Below, in pieces: positions 1-7,370 of a DNA stretch of 15,199 nt. The notes beneath the pieces were generated by a model that was not told the origin of the DNA, ran no database searches, and saw only the letters and a list, made by a program, of their open reading frames with translations. The stretch's first letter is position 1; each line of letters opens with the position of its first letter. This DNA comes from Clostridia bacterium (GTDB taxonomy: Bacteria; Bacillota; Clostridia; Oscillospirales; Ruminococcaceae): assembly GCA_021152595.1 (NCBI GenBank), contig JAGKVC010000065.1, positions 1 through 15,199 on the forward strand. Direction: 5' to 3'. The translations under genes were made by a program, and so were the position numbers.

Positions 1-1341
1 GTGCTGCTCAAGAACGAGGACGATATCCTCCCCCTGCATGAGGGCGAGAAGCTGGCTGTGATCGGCCGGTTCGCGGCGCAGCCCCGCTTCCAGGGCGGCG
101 GCAGCTCCCATATCAATGCGCATAAAATCGTATCTGCAAATGCAGTCGCGGCAGATTACGGTCAGATCACATACACAGAGGGATTCCCTGCGGACAGCGA
201 TGCCTATGATGAAGCGAAAATGCAGGAAGCCGTCAGCAAGGCGGCGCTTGCGGATAAGATTGTCGTATTTGCCGGACTTCCGGATTCCTATGAATCTGAG
301 GGCTTTGACCGGGAACATATGGATCTGCCGCAGGTGCAGAATGACCTGATCAGCCGCCTGACAGAAACCGGAAAGCCGGTGATCGTGATTCTGCACAACG
401 GCTCCCCTGTCACAATGCCGTGGGCGGATCAGGTGCAGGGCATTGTCGAAGCCTATCTGTGCGGTGAGGGCGTCGGTGAAGCCGTGATGAATGTCCTGTA
501 CGGAATTGTGAATCCCTCCGGCAAGCTGGCGGAAACCTTCCCGCGCCGCCTCGAGGATACCCCCTGCTATCTCAATCTGAATGTCAAAGAGCATAAGGTG
601 CATTATGCGGAAGGTGTTTTCGTCGGATACCGCTACTACGATACCAAGAAAACAGATGTGCTGTTCCCGTTCGGATACGGGCTCAGCTATACGACCTTCT
701 CATACAGCAACCCGAGAATCATGGGCTGCGAATCTGCCGCAGGTCAGCCGTCGGAGATCTGTGTCACGGACGGCGCGGATGTCTGCGTCGATATCACAAA
801 TACCGGTTCAGTCGCAGGCAAGGAAATCGTGCAGCTTTATATTGCCGATCACACCGGACAGGCACAGCGCCCCGTTCATGAATTAAAGGGGTTTGAAAAG
901 ATCGAATTGCAGCCGGGCGAAACGAAAACCGTGACATTTCATCTGGATCAGCGTTCCTTTGCGTATTACTGCGAGCGGATCCATGACTGGTACGCACCGA
1001 ACGGCAGCTATACCATTGAGATCGCGCAGTCCTCACGGGATATCAACTGCACGATTGATGTCCTGCTGACAGGCTCCGCACAGATTCCGCCGGTACTGGA
1101 TCCGGATGTGCAGATCGGAGAGCTGCTCGCATATGACAAGCTGCATGATGCCGCGCTGGAGCTGCTCAGAGACAAGATGCTGCTCTTTGCAGGCGTGGAA
1201 AAGGAAGAAGATATGACGCCGCTTGACCGCGCCATGATCGAATACATGCCGATCCGCACGCTGCGGAGCTTTATCGGGTGCAGCAATGAAGAAGTCCTTG
1301 CGATCATCGAACGCCTGAAAGAAGCCGCCGGTCAGGAATAA
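1..1341 (+). CDS. GH3 family beta-glycosidase, C-terminal part (5' end outside window)
   Basis: This is the second half of a glycoside hydrolase family 3 enzyme, which removes terminal beta-linked sugars (beta-glucosidase or beta-xylosidase type; substrate not decidable here). The window opens inside the conserved VLLKNE...LPL segment, so the GTG at base 1 is an internal valine codon and the N-terminal TIM barrel with the nucleophile Asp lies upstream. Visible parts, counted from base 1: the alpha/beta sandwich domain (about 1-200) with GGGSSH (32-37) and ESEGFDREHMDLP (98-110), whose Glu is the usual acid/base candidate in three-domain GH3 enzymes; NPSGKLAETFP (171-181); FPFGYGLSYTTF (222-233) opening a fibronectin-III-like domain to about 350; then a tail of about 90 residues with DRAMIEYMPIR, as seen in many clostridial GH3 proteins. 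No membrane segment is visible. The family call is sure; the exact specificity is not. Confidence 0.93.
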   Translation: MLLKNEDDILPLHEGEKLAVIGRFAAQPRFQGGGSSHINAHKIVSANAVAADYGQITYTEGFPADSDAYDEAKMQEAVSKAALADKIVVFAGLPDSYESEGFDREHMDLPQVQNDLISRLTETGKPVIVILHNGSPVTMPWADQVQGIVEAYLCGEGVGEAVMNVLYGIVNPSGKLAETFPRRLEDTPCYLNLNVKEHKVHYAEGVFVGYRYYDTKKTDVLFPFGYGLSYTTFSYSNPRIMGCESAAGQPSEICVTDGADVCVDITNTGSVAGKEIVQLYIADHTGQAQRPVHELKGFEKIELQPGETKTVTFHLDQRSFAYYCERIHDWYAPNGSYTIEIAQSSRDINCTIDVLLTGSAQIPPVLDPDVQIGELLAYDKLHDAALELLRDKMLLFAGVEKEEDMTPLDRAMIEYMPIRTLRSFIGCSNEEVLAIIERLKEAAGQE

Positions 1342-1365
1342 ACCGGATCCCATGTGAAGCCGCGC

Positions 1366-1394
1366 TTGACTCTATGCCGCAATTATGGTAAGAT
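1366..1394 (+). promoter_or_regulatory. SigA-type promoter for the DUF2500 gene
   Basis: TTGACT (1366-1371) is followed after 17 nt by TAAGAT (1389-1394), with a TGG extended -10 just before it. It lies 25 nt after the GH3 stop and about 90 nt before the next gene, which can therefore be transcribed on its own. Confidence 0.7.
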
Positions 1395-1486
1395 AGCAAT
1401 CAGAAAAAGCCGTCTCAACTTTCCGGCACGCTCAACGATCATTGCACTGCCAGACGCACAATTTCTGCAAAGGAGATGTTTTACAT

Positions 1487-1840
1487 ATGCCGTACCATTT
1501 TTTCATGCTATTATTTTTTGCCGTGTTTGCTGTTGTTTTCATCTGGATCATTGTCAAAAACGTGAAAGAGTGGATCAACAATAACAACTCCCCTGTTCTG
1601 GAACGCGAGGCTGTCGTCGCGGATCTGTTTACGCGCGAGGATTCTTCCATGGTGCCGACCGGTCCGGACGGAGCGATGATGATGACCTCCGATACGCTGC
1701 ATTACGTCCGGTTTCAGATCGCAGGCAGCAGCGAAGCGGAGTTCAGGATCAGCCGCTCGCTCTGGAATCAGCTTCGTACCGGTATGCGCGGCACACTGAT
1801 CTCGCAGGGGACGCGGTTCAAGGATTTTACACCGTTCTGA
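1487..1840 (+). CDS. DUF2500 family small membrane-anchored protein
   Basis: A 117-aa protein with one N-terminal membrane helix (about 4-23), an Asn-rich hinge (30-34) and a small beta-rich domain. The pattern VVADLFTRED...YVRFQIAG..EAEFRISRSLWNQL..GMRGTLISQGTRFKDF matches DUF2500, a family of short membrane-tethered proteins of unknown function widespread in bacteria. The start is the ATG 8 nt behind AAAGGAG (1470-1476 region); an in-frame TTG 45 nt upstream has no ribosome site and would put charged residues before the helix. It has its own promoter and is closed by a terminator at 1871, so it forms a single-gene unit, although read-through from the GH3 gene is possible since no terminator separates them. 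Confidence 0.85.
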   Translation: MPYHFFMLLFFAVFAVVFIWIIVKNVKEWINNNNSPVLEREAVVADLFTREDSSMVPTGPDGAMMMTSDTLHYVRFQIAGSSEAEFRISRSLWNQLRTGMRGTLISQGTRFKDFTPF

Positions 1841-1870
1841 CGGCTCAGATCTCCGCACTGCACGATATTC

Positions 1871-1906
1871 GCCCTCACTTCGGCTGATTCCGTTGTGAGG
1901 GCTTTT
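1871..1906 (+). terminator. Rho-independent terminator after the DUF2500 gene
   Basis: GCCCTCAC (1871-1878) pairs perfectly with GTGAGGGC (1895-1902), with a smaller CGG/CCG stem inside the loop, followed by TTTT (1903-1906). Confidence 0.8.
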
Positions 1907-1957
1907 GACTGCCAAACGATCCTGCTAAAATATTTTTCAGATAATTTTGCGAAATCA

Positions 1958-1987
1958 TGTGACCTGTGATATATGGATTGAGTCGAA
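1958..1987 (+). promoter_or_regulatory. Possible ECF-type promoter of the first sigma gene
   Basis: TGTGACCT (1958-1965) and GTCGAAA (1982-1988) are separated by 16 nt. The arrangement is like that before the second sigma gene (CTGAACCC, 16 nt, GTTTCCT), so both could be self-regulated. No convincing SigA promoter was seen between the terminator at 1906 and the start codon. This is pattern inference from two examples only. Confidence 0.3.
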
Positions 1988-2018
1988 ATAGATAGAGGAC
2001 CTCAAATCACAATCAGAA

Positions 2019-2031
2019 AGGAGTGACTCCT
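2019..2031 (+). promoter_or_regulatory. Perfect palindrome enclosing the ribosome binding site
   Basis: AGGAGTGACTCCT is a perfect 13-nt palindrome around a central G. Its left half is the Shine-Dalgarno sequence of the first sigma gene and its right half touches the ATG at 2032. As RNA it can fold into a 5-bp hairpin with a UGA loop that hides the ribosome site. Confidence 0.6.
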
Positions 2032-2598
2032 ATGCCGGATCTGAATGATTCCCAGCTTCTGACGCTGTTCAATCAGCGCGATCAGGCTGCGCTTGCAGCA
2101 ACAGAAAAGCAGTTCGGCAGATTCTGTCTCCGGATTGCCAATAATATTCTCGGCTGCCGCGAGGACGCAGAGGAATGTGTCAATGATGCACTGATGAAGC
2201 TCTGGAACAGTATTCCGCCGGAACAGCCGCACAGCTTTGCTGCATATCTCAGCGTGATTGTGCGTAATCTTGCATGCTCGCGGCGTACAGCGGCAAATGC
2301 AAAGAAACGCGGCGGCGGTGAATTCACAGTCGCACTCGCGGAGATTGAGGATACGCTGGCTTCTCCGGAGCATCCGGAAGCCGTACTCGATACCATTGCA
2401 ATCGGCGATGCACTGAACCGGTTTCTGGATACACTTCCGGCGGAAACAAGCGCGATATTCGTCATGCGCTACTGGAGTGACATGAGCATCAAAGAGATCG
2501 CTGCGCGCTGCGGCAAGGGACAGAGCAAAGTGAAAATGACCTTGCTGCGCACGCGGAATGCACTGAAAGAATACTTAGAACAGGAGGGTTTGCGATGA
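2032..2598 (+). CDS. RNA polymerase ECF-type sigma-70 family factor (copy 1)
   Basis: A 188-aa sigma-70 family protein with only regions 2 and 4, as in extracytoplasmic-function sigma factors. Region 2 spans about 25-85 (GRFCLRIANNIL, EDAEECVNDALMKLWNSIPP); region 4 about 128-184 (FLDTLPAETSAIFVMRYW, SIKEIAARCGKGQSKVKMTLLRTR, the helix-turn-helix). A KKRGGG stretch (91-96) marks the linker and recurs in the second sigma factor. The ATG is chosen because AAAGGAG ends 8 nt before it; a GTG 9 nt upstream falls inside that ribosome site. The last codons overlap the next gene by ATGA, so sigma factor and membrane partner are translationally coupled. It should direct polymerase to a small regulon when the partner releases it; the regulon is unknown. 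Confidence 0.92.
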   Translation: MPDLNDSQLLTLFNQRDQAALAATEKQFGRFCLRIANNILGCREDAEECVNDALMKLWNSIPPEQPHSFAAYLSVIVRNLACSRRTAANAKKRGGGEFTVALAEIEDTLASPEHPEAVLDTIAIGDALNRFLDTLPAETSAIFVMRYWSDMSIKEIAARCGKGQSKVKMTLLRTRNALKEYLEQEGLR

Positions 2599-4988
2599 AA
2601 GAGCAGGATTATATCAACATCATGAATCGGATCCGAAAAGATCATATCGAAAATGCAATGCTCTGGGACGGTTCCGCACAGAAGGACAGCCGTTCGATCC
2701 GTCGGCTGAGTCTCGGCATCGGCGCGATTGCAGCATGCATTGCCGTTGTGATTGGCTGCATCGGATACAATGTTCACCTTGAGCATCTTGCGAATCCGTC
2801 CGGTGAGACGAGCGGTGCGGAGAACAAGGAGCAGCTCAATCTCTTTGGCGGACACGGCGAAATCAAATGCACACTCGGAAATGACAGCAGCATCCTTTAC
2901 AGCGATGATGAATACTTTTATTTTCCGACAAACATCGGCGCCGGACAGGACAATGCAGCGGTCGGCGGTCCCTCTCCGGATTCGTTTTCGTATCTTCGCT
3001 GGGAGAAAGAGGGCGGCTCCGTCTGTGAACCGCGCACCTATGACGGCATTCTGCTGAGCGACGGCGAGCGGCTCTATACCTATCATGACGAGCAGCTTTT
3101 CATCACGGACAGCCGCGGCAATGAAACATTCTGCTCCAGTGTGCCGTGGAAACCCTGCCGCATTCAGAAGCTCGGCGATGACTGGTATTTCCTTTCCGCA
3201 TATATTGAGGATTCGTGGATTGACGGCAGTCCGCAGCCGTATGTTTTTCTGGATATGCCGGGCGAAGGCATCCACCATCCCTTCAACTACGGCGATGTCC
3301 GTTCGGACGGCAAGGGCGATACGCTTTACTTCCGCTCGGAGAATCAGATTTACAGCGCCCCGCGCAAATCTCCGAATCAGAAAACCCTGCTCGCAGATGC
3401 CGGTGATGCGCCCGATGCAATCGCGGACTGGACCGTTGACGAAAACAATCTGTATTATATCGCCGTTTCGGACGATGGTTTTCAGTATCGCATGAAGCCG
3501 CTCAATCCCGATGCGGAAGTGAAGGGACGGGACAGCATTATTACAAACGCCCACTACTATTTCAATATGCAGAAATCAGAGCTTTTCTCGGTTTCATACT
3601 ACTATCACGGTTATGAACCGGTGATTGAAGTTTGTGCATCCGGAGAGCCGGTGTTCCCGCCCGGCGCATCCTCGGAATTGTATCCGTATCGCGTCACTAT
3701 GGCAGAGCTCTGGGGCGATCATCTGCCGGATCTGGATGTGCGCCCGGACATGACATTCTTTGATACAGATGAATATATCATCTTCACACTGCCGCAGGAA
3801 GGCGTGCACGGCGAACAGATTGTGCAGATTCAAAAGAGCACGCAGGACTGCCGCTGTCTCGGCGTGAACTATGTGCCGCAGGAGACAAAGCCGCAGGAGA
3901 CCGAATCACAGGAAACTGAACCTGCGGACATCACAAATGCTGCATCCGATCTCAATGCACTCGGCGGCAGGGGCAAAATCCGGAGTTTTCAGGATTTGTA
4001 TACGAACGAAACCGGATTCGCAGAAGATGATGAATATATCTATGATTACTACCGGGGCAGGCGCGCCCGCAAAACCGGCGGTGATCTGGTATTTGAACCT
4101 CTGAGCCTGCCGCAGATTCCGGAGTATGATCCGGATTCTGATCAGATGCCGAATCTGTTTATCACAGACGGAATGGTTTTACTTGTGCATGACAACACGC
4201 TGTTTGAGGTGCATCCGGACGGCACGCAGACTGCGCTTCTGGATCTGATTGCCGATTCCGCGGGTGATCCGCTGACTGATCTGACGATCTTTCAGTTATT
4301 CGGCTTTGCACCGGATGCATCCGGCAGACCGGGCAAGCTCTTCCTGAACGGCACCGTACAGAATCACTCTCTCGGCGGCGCGATTATGGATTTGAATACC
4401 GGAACACTCGTGAAACTGACAACTGACGAAAACGCTCCTTATAATTTTAAAGTGACTGACGATGCGGTTTATGCAATAGACTATTATTTCTCTGATGCAC
4501 AAAATCAATATATCGGCGGATTGGTCAGATATGATGATGACGGAAAAGCAGTTCCGGTCAGTACACCGGAATGGGGAATCCCAAATCTCCCGGAGGCAAT
4601 CATTGAAAGCAATGGAACGATATGGTTCCGCAATCAGCATGATGAGCCGCTCAAAGGCAATGTGGAGGATCATTCTGTGACGACAGTTTCAGAGGATGAG
4701 TTCAGCAGGCATAATCACAATATTCCGGGCGCAGCATGTGATGTCTGGCTGGATGATGCGGCACATCAGCTGAAATTCCGGAATTCTGAAGAATCCGGCG
4801 AGCAAATACTGAAAGAATTTCATAATCCGGAATGGGAAATCGTCATCCGGGGCTTTTATGTCGAAAACGGCGTCATCCATATTGCTGTCAGCGCGCATGA
4901 ATACGAGTCGGAAAAGCTCATCAGCCTGACCGTCTTTACGATTGACGGCAGCAAGGTTTCCTCCTATGAGATTACCAATCCGGCATAA
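2595..4988 (+). CDS. Membrane-anchored sigma-factor partner with duplicated propeller-like outer domain
   Basis: A 797-aa single-pass membrane protein encoded in a 4-nt overlap with the sigma gene, behind GGAGGG. Layout: a short cytosolic N-terminus (1-37) with an amphipathic stretch IMNRIRKDHIENAM, a membrane helix at about 38-58 after an Arg pair, then about 735 residues presumed outside the cell. The outer part is an internal duplication of two segments of about 345 residues: the first opens with NLFGGHGEI (82-90) and DDEYFYF (104-110), the second with NALGGRGKI (454-462) and DDEYIYDY (478-485). A Gln-Glu-Thr-rich linker (428-443) joins them. Repeats like LYYIAVSDDG and LFEVHPDGTQ resemble bladed beta-propellers of the DUF5050 kind. 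It lacks the zinc anti-sigma HxxxCxxC motif, so the anti-sigma role is inferred from position and topology. The ligand is unknown; carbohydrate sensing is a guess from the gut-fibre setting. Confidence 0.7.
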   Translation: MKEQDYINIMNRIRKDHIENAMLWDGSAQKDSRSIRRLSLGIGAIAACIAVVIGCIGYNVHLEHLANPSGETSGAENKEQLNLFGGHGEIKCTLGNDSSILYSDDEYFYFPTNIGAGQDNAAVGGPSPDSFSYLRWEKEGGSVCEPRTYDGILLSDGERLYTYHDEQLFITDSRGNETFCSSVPWKPCRIQKLGDDWYFLSAYIEDSWIDGSPQPYVFLDMPGEGIHHPFNYGDVRSDGKGDTLYFRSENQIYSAPRKSPNQKTLLADAGDAPDAIADWTVDENNLYYIAVSDDGFQYRMKPLNPDAEVKGRDSIITNAHYYFNMQKSELFSVSYYYHGYEPVIEVCASGEPVFPPGASSELYPYRVTMAELWGDHLPDLDVRPDMTFFDTDEYIIFTLPQEGVHGEQIVQIQKSTQDCRCLGVNYVPQETKPQETESQETEPADITNAASDLNALGGRGKIRSFQDLYTNETGFAEDDEYIYDYYRGRRARKTGGDLVFEPLSLPQIPEYDPDSDQMPNLFITDGMVLLVHDNTLFEVHPDGTQTALLDLIADSAGDPLTDLTIFQLFGFAPDASGRPGKLFLNGTVQNHSLGGAIMDLNTGTLVKLTTDENAPYNFKVTDDAVYAIDYYFSDAQNQYIGGLVRYDDDGKAVPVSTPEWGIPNLPEAIIESNGTIWFRNQHDEPLKGNVEDHSVTTVSEDEFSRHNHNIPGAACDVWLDDAAHQLKFRNSEESGEQILKEFHNPEWEIVIRGFYVENGVIHIAVSAHEYESEKLISLTVFTIDGSKVSSYEITNPA
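3876..3923 (+). repeat. Gln-Glu-Thr linker repeats between the two halves of the sensor
   Basis: Codons for PQETK, PQETE, SQETE and P follow in tandem, a low-complexity spacer at the junction of the duplicated halves. Confidence 0.7.
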
Positions 4989-5004
4989 GCTGTTATTCCG
5001 GCAC

Positions 5005-5048
5005 AAAAAGAGAGAAGCGATATCGCAATGATACCGCTTCTCTTTTTT
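5005..5048. terminator. Bidirectional terminator between convergent genes
   Basis: AGAGAAGCG (5011-5019) pairs with CGCTTCTCT (5035-5043), and TATC/GATA extend the stem inward past one mismatch to a GCAAT loop. T runs follow on the plus strand (5043-5048), and an A run (5005-5009) gives the same for the minus strand. It serves the sensor gene and the minus-strand gene at 5077. Confidence 0.88.
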
Positions 5049-5076
5049 ATTTACCGCTTCATGAGAGCTGCAATCG

Positions 5077-6471
5077 TTACAGCACGCCATAGGAACGGAG
5101 CGTTTCCAGATTCGCCTGTTTCCGCCGTGCAAGCTCATCAAGGCACTGCTGCCGGAATTCCGGATCCGCCAGAAACGCAGATACCGAACGCCGTTCCGTC
5201 TCGAGCTCCGCACGGCTGCGGTCATTCAGCGCTCTGACAAAATCCGCCTGATCCGTGCCTGTGCATCCTGCATCGGATGCATTGAGATTTGCTTTGACAC
5301 GGGCAGCGTGTTGTTCAAATCGTTCCGCAAGATCGGGCAGCAAATACTGAATCACCGCATCCCCTGCCGGAAACGGATATGCACAGAAGCCGAGCGGCAC
5401 AAATATTTTCTCATGGTATGCGGCAAAATCTGCCGGTGTCTGCACCGGATCCAGTACGGGAAGAACCCAGCGCCGCACCGCCTCAAGAGATGCCTGCATG
5501 GAATGCCGGAGCGATTCCGGATATTCCGGCGCATACCAGAATTTTGCACCGAGCCGCGGATCGGGTGCTTTCTCCGCAGCGGTGCGCGTTTTCCGGCAGA
5601 AGAGCGCCGCCTCCGGAAGCCGGTATTCCATATCCCGATAGGCATGATGCAAGCCAAGCTCTGCACGGTAAAGCGTCGCGGCACCTGCAAACGGGACGAT
5701 AAAATGCTTCATATCCCGGATGCCGATGATATGAATGAGATCATCGCCTGCAAGCCGGATCAGGCAGGGCTCTTTCGTTCGGGCATATGCAAACCCGAGC
5801 GGCTTGAGCGCTTCCCCATAGATCTGCCTGAACGCCGCCCTGACCGTCAGCTTTTTCTCTGCCGCAGGCGCAGCTTTGAAGTGCATCGTAACCGTATCCG
5901 CTGCCGCTTCGCCGTATTTTGCATCCGTCAGCAGCTTATCACGCCCGAGATGCAGCAGCGGTGCGAGCGCCGAAGCGGTTTCCGCCGCCGTGCCGTATTG
6001 CTTCTGCATTGCATCTGCAAAAGCCGCCTGCGATGCAAGTGCATCGGTAAAATCTGCCCGGTACGCTGCCTTCTGTGTTTCATCAAACAGCGGATCGGGA
6101 TATTGTTCCGGTGCGTGTCTGTCGGTTGTCAGGCTGCCTGCTTTGTGCCCGAACGGATCCGTCAGCTCTAACAACGCTGCGCCGTCGGAATGCACCTGAA
6201 ACAGTACAACACCCATGCGGAAATCCAGTGCCGTTCCGCAGGCGTCCGCCGCACACGAAAAGCTCTGCTCATGCCAGTGCGTTCCGCTGACGGAAAGCCA
6301 GCTGCATACATCGGATTCTTCATAGGAAAGCTGATAGGTCTGCTCCGCTTCCTCCGCTGCGCACGGGATCATGCCGTATCTGAGCTTATATGCCAGAAAT
6401 ACACTCTGCATCAGCGCGCGGTCAGTCTTTTCCATACTGCAAATGTGAATATTCATCCATGACGGGTTCAC
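5077..6471 (-). CDS. Hypothetical cytosolic protein with DUF4304-like segment
   Basis: A 464-aa protein without signal peptide or membrane helix. I do not recognise the whole. Residues about 211-262 (AFRQIYGEALKPLGF...CLIRLAGDDLIHIIGIRD) resemble DUF4304, whose members are of unknown function and often occur in Firmicutes. The region before (15-110) is rich in aromatic and Cys residues and the C-terminal 60 residues are charged and helical. The start is the GTG at 6471, placed 7 nt after AGGAGG on the minus strand; upstream in-frame codons lie beyond this site. A strong promoter precedes it and a 14-bp palindrome sits between promoter and ribosome site. It lies divergent from the second sigma gene and convergent with the first sensor gene, so it is its own transcription unit and need not belong to either module. 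The plus strand also holds long open frames here, which I take as shadows. Confidence 0.72.
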   Translation of the reverse strand: MNPSWMNIHICSMEKTDRALMQSVFLAYKLRYGMIPCAAEEAEQTYQLSYEESDVCSWLSVSGTHWHEQSFSCAADACGTALDFRMGVVLFQVHSDGAALLELTDPFGHKAGSLTTDRHAPEQYPDPLFDETQKAAYRADFTDALASQAAFADAMQKQYGTAAETASALAPLLHLGRDKLLTDAKYGEAAADTVTMHFKAAPAAEKKLTVRAAFRQIYGEALKPLGFAYARTKEPCLIRLAGDDLIHIIGIRDMKHFIVPFAGAATLYRAELGLHHAYRDMEYRLPEAALFCRKTRTAAEKAPDPRLGAKFWYAPEYPESLRHSMQASLEAVRRWVLPVLDPVQTPADFAAYHEKIFVPLGFCAYPFPAGDAVIQYLLPDLAERFEQHAARVKANLNASDAGCTGTDQADFVRALNDRSRAELETERRSVSAFLADPEFRQQCLDELARRKQANLETLRSYGVL

Positions 6472-6500
6472 GGATACACCTCCTGTCACAAATATCAGCG

Positions 6501-6514
6501 GACAGCAAGCTGTC
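6501..6514 (-). promoter_or_regulatory. Perfect 14-bp palindrome in the leader of the DUF4304-like gene
   Basis: GACAGCAAGCTGTC has perfect 6-bp arms around AA. It begins about 9 nt downstream of the -10 box, near the expected transcript start, which fits an operator for a repressor or, less likely, an RNA hairpin with too small a loop. Confidence 0.5.
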
Positions 6515-6522
6515 ATAATAAT

Positions 6523-6551
6523 ATTTTACACGATAATCCACATAACGTCAA
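6523..6551 (-). promoter_or_regulatory. SigA-type promoter of the DUF4304-like gene
   Basis: Read on the minus strand, TTGACG (6551-6546) is followed after exactly 17 nt by TAAAAT (6528-6523), about 52 nt before the GTG start. Confidence 0.8.
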
Positions 6552-6605
6552 GTTGTTTTCATCCATTCAAGAAACAGCGCAGCCTGATTACGGGATTGAC
6601 AGCGG

Positions 6606-6614
6606 TGCTATAAT
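6606..6614 (+). promoter_or_regulatory. Possible extended -10 promoter upstream of the second sigma gene
   Basis: TGCTATAAT is a full consensus extended -10 box. A TTGACA lies only 7 nt before it, too close to act with it; a weak TGATTA at 6585 is 18 nt away. If used, it gives a leader of about 140 nt before the sigma gene. Confidence 0.45.
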
Positions 6615-6627
6615 AGAGGTATCTCCG

Positions 6628-6657
6628 GCGGTTCACAGGAGATCTTCTGTTTTCCGC
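6628..6657 (+). promoter_or_regulatory. Leader hairpin before the second sigma gene
   Basis: GCGG (6628-6631) pairs with CCGC (6654-6657), then across a 3x3 internal loop ACAGGA pairs with TTCTGT (one G-U pair) around a GATC loop. It has no T run right after it, so it is not a plain terminator. It would lie near the start of a transcript from the TATAAT at 6609. Confidence 0.35.
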
Positions 6658-6675
6658 ATCGCAAAAAAATTTTTT

Positions 6676-6705
6676 CTGAACCCGTTACTTTTCCTGTGCG
6701 TTTCC
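6676..6705 (+). promoter_or_regulatory. Possible ECF-type promoter of the second sigma gene
   Basis: CTGAACCC (6676-6683) and GTTTCC (6700-6705) are separated by 16 nt, just after an A/T run (6663-6675). The spacing matches that of the motif pair before the first sigma gene, which suggests self-regulation, but the -10 halves share only their first two bases. Confidence 0.3.
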
Positions 6706-6758
6706 TGTCAATCATTACAGGGACGGCAAAAAGCAATTCAGTAAAGGAGGTGTGCGCA

Positions 6759-7370
6759 ATGGAATCCGCTGTCAGACAGCCGCATTCTGATCTGCCTGAT
6801 CCGCAGACAGAAGCAGACGCAGATATCATTCAGATGTTCACAGAACGTCAGGAGCAGGCGCTCGCTGAAACCGAATTCCGTTACGGCAGACTGAGCAGAC
6901 AGCTCGCATTCCGGATCCTGGGCGACCGACAGGATGCAGAGGAATGTGCAGACGATATGCTCATGCAGCTCTGGAATTCCATTCCGCCCGCTGTTCCGCA
7001 CTCTCTCCCTGCGTACATCTCCGCACTGACACGCAATATTGCGCTCAACCGCTATGAGGAGCGCAAAGCCGCCAAACGCGGCGGCGGACAAATGGCCGCC
7101 GTGCTGGATGAGATCGCGCCGTTCCTTGCCGATCCCGATCAGAATATGGAGGACAAGCTCACGGAAATCGCACTGCGCGACGCACTGGCTGCATTTCTCG
7201 GCACACTGACAACCGAAAACCGCCTGATCTTTCTGGCGCGGTACTGGTCGTTCCAGCCGATCGCAGAGATTGCAGCCGAGCACGGTGTCAGCACAGGCTC
7301 CGTGAAAATGTCACTGAAACGTACAAAGGAAAAGCTCAGAAAGCACCTCAGAAAGGAGGGGCTGATTTGA
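6759..7370 (+). CDS. RNA polymerase ECF-type sigma-70 family factor (copy 2)
   Basis: A 203-aa paralogue of the sigma factor at 2032. Shared stretches are DAEEC, LW-NSIPP, PHS, RN-A, KRGGG and a region 4 ending in SVKMSLKRTKEKL. Region 2 is about 38-100, region 4 about 145-200. Compared with copy 1 it has a longer N-terminal tail (about 20 residues, Asp/Pro-rich). The ATG is chosen because AAAGGAGG (6743-6750) precedes it by 8 nt; an upstream in-frame GTG at 6696 lacks such a site. The stop overlaps the next gene's TTG start by 4 nt (TTGA), again coupling sigma factor and membrane partner. The recognition helix differs from copy 1 (HGVSTGSVKMS against CGKGQSKVKMT), so the two may read different promoters. 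Confidence 0.92.
   Translation: MESAVRQPHSDLPDPQTEADADIIQMFTERQEQALAETEFRYGRLSRQLAFRILGDRQDAEECADDMLMQLWNSIPPAVPHSLPAYISALTRNIALNRYEERKAAKRGGGQMAAVLDEIAPFLADPDQNMEDKLTEIALRDALAAFLGTLTTENRLIFLARYWSFQPIAEIAAEHGVSTGSVKMSLKRTKEKLRKHLRKEGLI

Noticed and set aside
1..3. GTG at base 1 as start of the GH3 gene
   Set aside because: It is the Val of the conserved VLLKNE motif in mid-protein; the window simply begins there.
2469..3554. Long open frame on the minus strand (361 codons)
   Set aside because: It lies antisense to the first sensor gene, has no ribosome site, and its product has no domain or membrane layout; the plus-strand gene has coupling, helix and repeats.
3876..3923. Tandem repeats as a CRISPR or VNTR locus
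   Set aside because: They are degenerate in-frame codons for a Gln-Glu-Thr linker, without spacers or exact units.
5308..6171. Plus-strand open frame of 287 codons rich in Arg and Cys
   Set aside because: It is the shadow of the DUF4304-like gene, whose promoter and ribosome site on the minus strand are much better.
6596..6614. TTGACA and TATAAT near the second sigma gene as a normal promoter pair
   Set aside because: The spacer is only 7 nt, far too short for both boxes to act together.
6696..6698. GTG at 6696 as start of the second sigma factor
   Set aside because: No ribosome site, while the ATG at 6759 has AAAGGAGG at ideal spacing.
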